A DNA stretch of 28,567 nucleotides, taken from assembly GCA_964626885.1 (NCBI GenBank), contig CAZVJA010000050.1, positions 1 through 28,567 of the forward strand, given 5' to 3'. A program made the translations under genes and the position numbers. The notes beneath the pieces were generated by a model, which was not told where the DNA came from, ran no database searches, and saw nothing but the letters and a program-made list of their open reading frames with translations. The DNA is from CAZVJA01 sp964626885. GTDB lineage: Bacteria > Planctomycetota > Planctomycetia > Planctomycetales > Planctomycetaceae. Of this stretch, positions 7,080 through 13,322 are shown one piece after another (the stretch's first letter is position 1; each line of letters opens with the position of its first letter).

Positions 7080-8153
7080 ATGTTCGACCTGAACAGCCTG
7101 ACGCACACGAGTGGAGAGTGGCTGCGCGGGAACGGCCCGGAGTCGGACATCGTCATTTCCAGCCGCATTCGTCTCGCGCGCAACCTTGCGCAATTTCCGT
7201 TTCCGAACCGGGCCGACGACACGACGCGGAGCGAAATTGAAGCCCAGTTGCGCGAGAAGATCGGCAATCTGCACATCGGCTCGAAGATCACCTACGTCGA
7301 TGTGAATCAGCTTGAGAGCCTCGATCGTCAATTTCTCGTCGAGCGGCAACTCATCAGCCGCGAACATTCCGAAAGTCACGGAGCGCGAGGCGTGGGGATC
7401 GGCGATGAGGAAAACATCAGCCTGATGATCAACGAGGAAGATCATCTGCGGATTCAGGTTCTTCGTAGTGGTTTCGCTCTGGAGGACGGCTGGAACGCAA
7501 TCAATCGGCTGGACGACGCCATCGAAGAGCAGGTGACGTACGCGTTCAGCGGGCAGTTCGGCTACCTGACCGCTTGCCCGACGAACGTCGGCACCGGGAT
7601 TCGCGTGAGCGTCATGCTGCATCTGCCGGCGCTGGTCATCACACGCGAAATTCAGAAGGTCTTTCAGGCGTTGCAGAAGATCCAGCTGGCGGTCCGGGGG
7701 CTGTATGGCGAGGGAAGCCAGGCGATGGGAGACTTCTACCAAATCTCCAACCAGGTGACGCTCGGCAAGAGCGAAGAGAAGCTGATTGGCGATTTGCGAG
7801 ACGTCGTTCCCAATATCATCTCGTATGAGCGGCGCGTGCGCAACGCGCTGGTGAAAGACAACAGGGAAAGCCTGCACGATCAGATCTCACGTGCGTACGG
7901 TATTTTGAAAAACGCACAGACGATCAGCTCGGAAGAAACGATGCATCTGCTGTCGAGCGTGCGGATGGGAGTCAACTTGGGTTTGATTGACGATCTGGAA
8001 ATCCCGACCGTCAATGAATTGTTTATCCACACCCAGCCGGCACATCTGCAAAAGCTGCGCAAGGAGCATCTCGCGTCGGCTGAGCGTAACGTGGCTCGGG
8101 CGACATATCTCCGCTCGCGGCTCGCCGGAAATCATGACGCCGGACGAAATTAG
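7080..8153 (+). CDS. mcsB: Protein-arginine kinase McsB
   Basis: A 357-residue phosphagen-kinase-fold enzyme that phosphorylates arginines in proteins using ATP; in Bacillus this marks proteins for ClpCP. Family landmarks are in order: GPESDIVISSRIRLARN (19-35), NEEDHLRIQ (118-126), CPTNVGTG (166-173, including the conserved active-site Cys) and RGLYGEGSQAMGDFYQISNQ (from about 206). At 336-341 the sequence reads RNVARA; the known allosteric phosphoarginine-binding motif there is RDxxRA, so its Asp is Asn here. The N-terminal guanido-substrate domain of creatine kinases is absent, as in all McsB. It is paired with mcsA, but ctsR and clpC, the Firmicute operon partners, are not beside it. Its stop codon overlaps the stop of the convergent acyltransferase gene by four bases. 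Confidence 0.94.
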   Translation: MFDLNSLTHTSGEWLRGNGPESDIVISSRIRLARNLAQFPFPNRADDTTRSEIEAQLREKIGNLHIGSKITYVDVNQLESLDRQFLVERQLISREHSESHGARGVGIGDEENISLMINEEDHLRIQVLRSGFALEDGWNAINRLDDAIEEQVTYAFSGQFGYLTACPTNVGTGIRVSVMLHLPALVITREIQKVFQALQKIQLAVRGLYGEGSQAMGDFYQISNQVTLGKSEEKLIGDLRDVVPNIISYERRVRNALVKDNRESLHDQISRAYGILKNAQTISSEETMHLLSSVRMGVNLGLIDDLEIPTVNELFIHTQPAHLQKLRKEHLASAERNVARATYLRSRLAGNHDAGRN

Positions 8154-9391
8154 TCCCGGCTGCCTTCCAGCAACGCGGCTCCTTCTAGAATGACCTCCGG
8201 GCTCTTGTGCAGAGTCGCAGAGCGATCCGCAAGGGGACTACCGGTGGCCGGTTGAGACGCGGGTTTCACGACTCGAACGTTCGGCGCATTCAGGAAGTGT
8301 CGCTCGACAGCCATGTAGAACAGCCAGCCGAATCCGAGACTGGCAGCGAGGCAGATGGGGACGGTGATCAGCGCCGTTTCGGTTCGACTGGTCAGTCCGG
8401 CCGCGTAGAGCGCATGGCTGATCCCTTTGACCAGCGGCCAATGGATCAGGTACAGGCTGTAGCAAAACCGTCCCGAAAAGTCGAACGGCCAAACCCACCT
8501 CGACGACGCGATCTGTACATCCCAGCGGCGGAGAACCAACAGCAGCAGTCCGAAGCCCCACGCGGCGGCGATGTCCCGGTCGAATAATCCGTTTCGTTTG
8601 AGATGTGCGGCTGCGAGGAGCGGAATCACGATCCAGGCCGCAATTACCTGCCAGCGGCGGAAGTAGGTCACGATACAGTAGATTGCCATGCCGGCCGCGA
8701 ACATCTCCCAGCGGCCATCGATGAAAAATCCGCTGAGGTAATCGTTGACATGAAACGATTTCGGCAGCGCCCGGATTACGATCTGCAACAGTGTCAGCAC
8801 TCCCGCCGCGATGAAGAGCCGGCGGCGGCAAAAGATCAGGAGCAGTCCCACGACCGCGTAGAATTGTTCCTCATAGCCAAGTGTCCATGCCTGCATGATG
8901 AGCCAGGAGCGGTCCGGTTCGGAAAAGTGGATTCGCCAGTTCTCGGTCAGAGTCAGGTTGCCGGCCCACTGCCAGGCGTGCATTTGCGATGGATCGGGAA
9001 CCGGGTAGGGATCATCGGTGAGAAGTCCCGGCCAGAGGTGATATTGGACGGTATAGATCGACAGGGCCAATACACCCATCGCGATCCAGAAGGGAGGGAA
9101 AACTCGCCGCAGCCGCCGCACGAAATACTGGCTGACTTTGTATTTTCCACGGCGGCATGAGTCAGCAGTCGCCGAGATGCCATAGCCGCTGATGACGAAG
9201 AACATCGGCACAGCCACCCAGCACTTGGCGACGAACCAGAGGATGGTATCGCCGAGCGAGGCTCCTAGAGCGCCTTCCCCGACGTAATACATGGAATGGA
9301 AGGCCACGACCATCAGGGCGGCCAAACCACGCCATTGGTCCAGTGTCTCAAATCGGGAAGAACGGGTCTTGGGGACGGGTAAGGCATCCAT
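8150..9391 (-). CDS. Acyltransferase-3 family membrane protein, copy A
   Basis: A 413-residue integral membrane protein with about ten hydrophobic segments. Family 3 acyltransferases (OafA/YrhL-like) move acetyl or other acyl groups onto sugars of O-antigens, exopolysaccharides or other surface glycans. Hallmarks: DQWRGLAALMVVAFHS near the N-terminus with the conserved RG and His, FFVISGYGIS, RRLRRVFPPFW, TLGYEEQFY, and YSLYLIHWPLVK near the end followed by ERHFL. The frame opens at 9430, but the ATG at 9391 is preferred because it gives exactly the same distance to LDxWRG as the paralogue upstream, and AGAGGA lies 11 bases before it. A tandem paralogue sits at 9781-10959. The substrate is unknown; neighbouring envelope genes support a surface role. 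Confidence 0.9.
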   Translation of the reverse strand: MDALPVPKTRSSRFETLDQWRGLAALMVVAFHSMYYVGEGALGASLGDTILWFVAKCWVAVPMFFVISGYGISATADSCRRGKYKVSQYFVRRLRRVFPPFWIAMGVLALSIYTVQYHLWPGLLTDDPYPVPDPSQMHAWQWAGNLTLTENWRIHFSEPDRSWLIMQAWTLGYEEQFYAVVGLLLIFCRRRLFIAAGVLTLLQIVIRALPKSFHVNDYLSGFFIDGRWEMFAAGMAIYCIVTYFRRWQVIAAWIVIPLLAAAHLKRNGLFDRDIAAAWGFGLLLLVLRRWDVQIASSRWVWPFDFSGRFCYSLYLIHWPLVKGISHALYAAGLTSRTETALITVPICLAASLGFGWLFYMAVERHFLNAPNVRVVKPASQPATGSPLADRSATLHKSPEVILEGAALLEGSRD

Positions 9392-9780
9392 GGGTTGCTT
9401 GTTCCTCTGAAATCTTTGCAGAGTCCCCATGGACCCTAAATATTCTTCAGGCTTCCTATTCTACCATGCGTTTCAGCGTGGGCAATTGCCATTATTAGCT
9501 TGTGTGGAATTGCTTTAAGTCTTTATTTTTTATTGTGTTGCGATTTTATTTATTGCGCGAGGGGAGCCTGCGAGTGCGTCTGAAATCGGCTGAATTCTGC
9601 CGATGCCCAGTCAATAAACGCACAGAATCCGAGGGGGTGACGGATTGGATCTGGGATCGCAAGTACAGGGAATTGCTCACCGGTGAACAGCTAGTACTAT
9701 CGAAGTCAAAGATGGGACGTATCGCGGTGTTGAGTTCACTCACGCGGAATGACCCTGGGCTGCGACCAATGTCGAAGAGA
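9392..9780. other. 389-base gap between the two acyltransferase genes
   Basis: The left half (about 9440-9560) is strikingly A/T-rich for this window and probably holds the promoter of copy A, though no clear -35/-10 pair stands out. The right half is ordinary GC. A rightward open frame covers 9502-9828 but overlaps the 3' end of copy B antisense, has no ribosome site and resembles nothing, so it is not annotated. No terminator follows copy B. Confidence 0.5.
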
Positions 9781-10959
9781 TCACGCCTGGACAGGAACCG
9801 AGGCAGGATTCTGCTCCGCCTCGATTAACACCTGTTCGTTCGCCGTCACCTGTGGCACGTTGAGGAAATGCCGCTCGATGCCAAGGTGGAACAACCATCC
9901 CACCGCTAAGGTTGCAATGGCACATGCTGGTATCGTCACTAGCACGGTTTCGGTTGGCTCCGTGAGTCCGTTGAGGTACAGCGCATGGCTGATGCCCTTC
10001 ACGACCGGCCAGTGGACCAGATAGAGGCTGTAGCACATGCTGCCGCAGACAGCGAACGGCTTTGCCATTCTTGAAGCGGCGATTCTGTGGTCGAAGCGGT
10101 GGAGAATCAGGATGATCAGCACGAAGCTCCAGGCGACTAGTGCTTCTTTGTCGTGAAGGCTGTACTGCCAGGTATGGATGCCGATCAGTCCGATCGTCGC
10201 GAAGTAGGCCGCAGCCGTTTGCCAACCACGCCAGTAATTCACAACGCAATAAACCCCAATGCCGGCAGCGAACATTTCCCAATACGGATCGAAAAAGAAA
10301 CCTCGAATCTGGTCCGAAAATCCAACAGGACGGGCGATCCAATTGAGGACAATTTGACCTGCGGTGAGGGTCGCCGCCGTGAGGAAGAAACGCCGTCGAA
10401 ACAGCAGCAGCATGACTCCCATGGCGATGTAGAATTGTTCTTCATAACCGAGCGTCCAGGCTTGGAGCAAATACCAGGCATGTTCGCCCGGAGTGAAATG
10501 CCACCGCCAGCCTTCGGTTAACGTGATGTTGCCGAACCATTCGAGGGGCGTTCGCGCCGAGGGAACCTCGAGCGGATGGATTTCGTCGGCGAATAACCCC
10601 GGGCAGAAGTATCGCTCGGTGAGGGCCACCGCGATCACGGTGAACAGCAGCGCAAACCAATACGGAGGAAAGATGCGTCGGAGACGTCGCACGAAATATT
10701 GGCCGGCGGGCTTCTGCTTGCGGCGGTTGGAATCGGCCGTCGCGGAGATGCAATATCCACTGATTACGAAAAACATCGGTACGCCGATCCAGCCCCTGCT
10801 GCACAACCACAGCAGGGTTTCGCTGATCGAACCGCCGAGTCCTCCCTTCACGTAGAAGCACGAATGCACCAACGTTACGAGCAGAGCGGCGATTCCGCGC
10901 CAATGATCGAGCGTTACGTACCGTGGCGAACGTGGAGTTATGAAATTGCGTGCCGTCAC
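9781..10959 (-). CDS. Acyltransferase-3 family membrane protein, copy B
   Basis: A 392-residue paralogue of copy A, clearly alignable along its length. It keeps LDHWRGIAALLVTLVHS with the conserved RG and His, MFFVISGYCIS, RRLRRIFPPYW, LQAWTLGYEEQFY, YSLYLVHWPVVKGISHALY and the closing ERHFLN. About ten membrane segments are visible. It should also acylate a surface glycan from the inner membrane. The start is a GTG at 10959 with GGGA eight bases upstream. A possible promoter lies behind it: TTGCTA (11029-11024), 16 bases, TAAAAA (11007-11002), a weak match. Copies A and B arose by tandem duplication but have diverged far enough that different acyl donors or acceptor sugars are plausible. Copy A extends about 20 residues further at the C-terminus. 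Confidence 0.9.
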   Translation of the reverse strand: MTARNFITPRSPRYVTLDHWRGIAALLVTLVHSCFYVKGGLGGSISETLLWLCSRGWIGVPMFFVISGYCISATADSNRRKQKPAGQYFVRRLRRIFPPYWFALLFTVIAVALTERYFCPGLFADEIHPLEVPSARTPLEWFGNITLTEGWRWHFTPGEHAWYLLQAWTLGYEEQFYIAMGVMLLLFRRRFFLTAATLTAGQIVLNWIARPVGFSDQIRGFFFDPYWEMFAAGIGVYCVVNYWRGWQTAAAYFATIGLIGIHTWQYSLHDKEALVAWSFVLIILILHRFDHRIAASRMAKPFAVCGSMCYSLYLVHWPVVKGISHALYLNGLTEPTETVLVTIPACAIATLAVGWLFHLGIERHFLNVPQVTANEQVLIEAEQNPASVPVQA

Positions 10960-11089
10960 GACCTAGTCCCGCAGGTTTTACTATTTCATTCGTATTTCCT
11001 ATTTTTACATGGGGTGATTGGGATAGCAACAGCAGTTTGGTACCTCCCGCGACGCTGAGAATCGTGTGGAGATATATCGGAAGATATTT

Positions 11090-11116
11090 CAGAGAAAAGA
11101 CTTAAGATTTTCTCTG
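11090..11116. repeat. Perfect 9-bp inverted repeat
   Basis: CAGAGAAAA (11090-11098) and TTTTCTCTG (11108-11116) flank a 9-base spacer that itself contains the palindrome CTTAAG. It lies between the thioredoxin-like gene, whose stop is at 11235, and the start of acyltransferase copy B, in an A/T-rich stretch. It could form a hairpin in the leftward transcript or be a dimeric protein-binding site. No T-run follows it on the minus strand. Confidence 0.55.
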
Positions 11117-11234
11117 TGGGGTTCGGCGGGTGAGGCGGAACGGCTGCAATAATCGCGAATTAGAACCATCAACCCGAAATCGATGGAAGCGGAATCAGGC
11201 GATCACTCGATGCGGGGGCAGCGTTGGACAGGTT

Positions 11235-11828
11235 CTACGCTGTGGGCAAACCGGTGTAGTAAGCCGGCTCGTTCCCTTTCTTCCACTTGATGTTGCACCC
11301 GATGCTTGGCTTCTGCGTGTCCGCGACCGGTTTTCCGGCAAGCGCCGCATCGCAGGCGGCGCGGAGATCGGCGCCTGTCACCGGTTTGCCGCTGTTTGGG
11401 CGGCTGTCATCAAATTGTCCCCGATAGACCAGCTTGCGGTCCCTATCGAACAGAAAGAAGTCGGGTGTACAGGCGGCGCTGTAGGCCTTGGCGACTTGTT
11501 GCGATTCATCATAGAGATAGGGGAACGTGTATCCCGCGCTTTTAGCCTCCTGGGCCATTCGTGCGGGGCCGTCGTCGGGGTGAGTGGTGACGTCGTTGGC
11601 GCTGATGCCGATGATCGCTAGCCCCTTCTTCTGATACTCGGCGGCGAACTTCGCCAGCTCGGAGCGGAGATAAATGACGAATGGGCAGTGATTGCACATG
11701 AAGATCACGAGGAGCGCCGGCTTTTCCGCGAAGCCTGCCAACGACACGGTCTTGCCGTCGACATTCGGCAGCGAGAAATCGGGAGCCTTGGTTCCCAACG
11801 GCAGCATGGTGGATGCGGTTTTGACCAT
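11235..11828 (-). CDS. Thioredoxin-like redoxin (AhpC/TSA-related)
   Basis: A 197-residue protein of the thioredoxin fold, peroxiredoxin-like subgroup. The opening GTKAPDFSLPNVDGK is typical of AhpC/TSA/TlpA proteins. The active-site segment reads FMCNHCPFV with a CxxC at C45/C48, and the C-terminal PSIGCNIKWKKGNEP is a hallmark of this subgroup. It probably handles thiol or peroxide chemistry; no signal peptide is seen, so it should be cytoplasmic. The ATG at 11828 has AGGAG eight to nine bases upstream. It lies 30 bases after coaD on the same strand and is most likely the last gene of a usp-coaD-redoxin transcript. The electron donor and real substrate are unknown. Confidence 0.86.
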   Translation of the reverse strand: MVKTASTMLPLGTKAPDFSLPNVDGKTVSLAGFAEKPALLVIFMCNHCPFVIYLRSELAKFAAEYQKKGLAIIGISANDVTTHPDDGPARMAQEAKSAGYTFPYLYDESQQVAKAYSAACTPDFFLFDRDRKLVYRGQFDDSRPNSGKPVTGADLRAACDAALAGKPVADTQKPSIGCNIKWKKGNEPAYYTGLPTA

Positions 11829-11858
11829 TGTTGGAACTCCTGGAACTGAGCCTGCCCT

Positions 11859-12380
11859 TCAACGCGCAGGCGATGTGAATTTGTCGAGCAGCGGGGGAAT
11901 GATCTCCGCGGGAACGAATGATTTCAGTTGTTCCGCGGCATCCTGTTGTCCCATCTGAGCGATCTGCTTGATGAGTGAACTGGAAATATGCGTGTACTTT
12001 TCGCCGGCCATCAGGAAGACGGTTTCGATATCGGGCGCGAGTGCTCGATTGGCCAGGGCGATGGTGAATTCCCCTTCGATATCGGTCAGGGTCCGCAAAC
12101 CGCGGAGCATTACTGCCGCTCCGCAGCGGCGGACAAAGTTGACGGTCAGGCCGACGAAGCACTCGATGTTTACGTTCTTCAGAGGAGCAAGAACATTACG
12201 CGTCAATTGCAGCCGTTCTTCCGGGGAGAAGAGCGGTTTCTTCTCGGGATTGATCCCAATTCCGACGGTCAATTTGTCGAAGATTCCCGAACCGCGATGA
12301 ATGATGTCGAGGTGTCCCAGCGTGAGCGGATCGAAGCTGCCAATGCATACGGCATGTCTCGGATTCAAACGTTCCGGCAT
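11859..12380 (-). CDS. coaD: Pantetheine-phosphate adenylyltransferase
   Basis: A 173-residue cytoplasmic enzyme that joins 4'-phosphopantetheine and ATP to give dephospho-CoA, the penultimate step of coenzyme A synthesis. The nucleotidyltransferase signature GSFDPLTLGH is at 14-23, MLRGLRT marks the phosphopantetheine-binding region, and ISSSLIK matches the ISSTxIR motif near the C-terminus. Length is slightly over the usual 160 or so. The frame is open to 12422, but the ATG at 12380 has GGAGG four bases upstream and gives the right N-terminus. The gene sits between a universal stress protein and a redoxin, all on the minus strand with gaps of 57 and 30 bases, so an operon is likely. Confidence 0.95.
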   Translation of the reverse strand: MPERLNPRHAVCIGSFDPLTLGHLDIIHRGSGIFDKLTVGIGINPEKKPLFSPEERLQLTRNVLAPLKNVNIECFVGLTVNFVRRCGAAVMLRGLRTLTDIEGEFTIALANRALAPDIETVFLMAGEKYTHISSSLIKQIAQMGQQDAAEQLKSFVPAEIIPPLLDKFTSPAR

Positions 12381-12437
12381 AGGGCCTCCAGATGATGCAT
12401 CCCGTATGGACACGCTGTGCAATGGCCGACGTCAACT

Positions 12438-12929
12438 TCAATCGACAACCCAGACCGATCGTCCCTCCGCCTCGTTCAGAATTTTTTCAGCAACGCTCCC
12501 CAGAAAACCGCGCGCCGCGCCGTTGCCGCGCCGGCCGAGACAAATGACCGAATAATCTCCGGCTTTCATCTCATCAATGATGGCCAAGGCGGCGATTACC
12601 TTTTTTGCTTCGGGCAGCGCATCGCGGATTTCCAGCTTACAATGGAGTGACGCCGCGGGAATCCCGCTGGAGAGGAGTAGCTGTTTGTAGCTCGACAGCA
12701 GTCGCTCTCCATCCGTGCGGCGGCTGGCGGTCAGGTCGTCAATGATTTGACGGTAGGTCGTTCCGGCGATCGAATCGTTCCCCCGCGCCAGCAAGTATTC
12801 CGGCAATGTTTCGATAACGTGGTACAAGGTCAGCGAGATATCGAGCTTCGAGCCGGCGAGCATTTTCGCCATGAACTCGACCGCTTTGCGACACCCCTGC
12901 GAGCTGTCTATTGGAAGCAAAATCTTCAC
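12438..12929 (-). CDS. Universal stress protein family (UspA-like)
   Basis: A 163-residue Usp-fold protein. It begins with the typical KILLPIDSS strand-loop and ends with GRRGNGAARGFLGSVAEKIL, the nucleotide-binding loop of ATP-binding Usps. Here eight rather than nine residues separate the second Gly from the Gly-Ser pair (G-x2-G-x8-GS), so ATP binding is likely but not certain. The frame can also start at a TTG at 12950. I prefer the GTG at 12929: GAGGA lies ten bases before it and MKILLPIDSS is the usual start of the family. It would be the first gene of the usp-coaD-redoxin transcript. Such proteins act in stress survival; the specific trigger cannot be read here. Confidence 0.85.
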   Translation of the reverse strand: MKILLPIDSSQGCRKAVEFMAKMLAGSKLDISLTLYHVIETLPEYLLARGNDSIAGTTYRQIIDDLTASRRTDGERLLSSYKQLLLSSGIPAASLHCKLEIRDALPEAKKVIAALAIIDEMKAGDYSVICLGRRGNGAARGFLGSVAEKILNEAEGRSVWVVD

Positions 12930-13322
12930 GGTGCTGTAGTCCTCATGCAATCCGTTGAGTTTTGAAATGAAAGCACAACTTCCCTCCCAGGAATTCTAAC
13001 GCCTGCAACCTTGCTTTCACAGATTTCCGAAGCCTCATTCGCCCGGTCGGGTTGCGATTTTGGATTGGGAGGGGTTTGCAGATTTCGCTGGGGCCGTACA
13101 ATTGTGATGTGGGGATTTGTCGCCGATCCTGCATTTCCTGGCGAACCATTCTCGATCCCCGTTCAATGGTAGAGCACTTCAATTGGCGTGCGTTGCGGAA
13201 CGCATCGAACATGTTCTTTGGTCAGGGCTAGAAACTGGTCCGCCGGGAATGATATCCTTTGGCTGTCTGAACCTGATGAAAAGCCTGCTTCGCCGAGCGT
13301 AACCGAGTCCAACGGAAGCCTC
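12930..13322. other. 393-base gap between divergent usp and the zinc-ribbon gene
   Basis: It must contain both promoters. I could not find a convincing -35/-10 pair for either. A short inverted repeat, GCGTT-GCGG-AACGC, lies at 13190-13203. An open frame in phase with the downstream gene reaches back to a GTG at 13188, but it lacks a ribosome site and the extra 45 residues do not look like protein sequence of this type. No RNA gene is recognised. Confidence 0.45.

Noticed and set aside
6870..7877. 335-codon leftward frame antisense to mcsB
   Set aside because: Opposite mcsB, whose motifs are unambiguous; the antisense product resembles no family and overlaps mcsA as well.
11090..11116. Reading the 9-bp inverted repeat as a terminator of the redoxin gene
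   Set aside because: It lies about 120 bases past the stop and no T-run follows on the minus strand, so it is listed only as a repeat.
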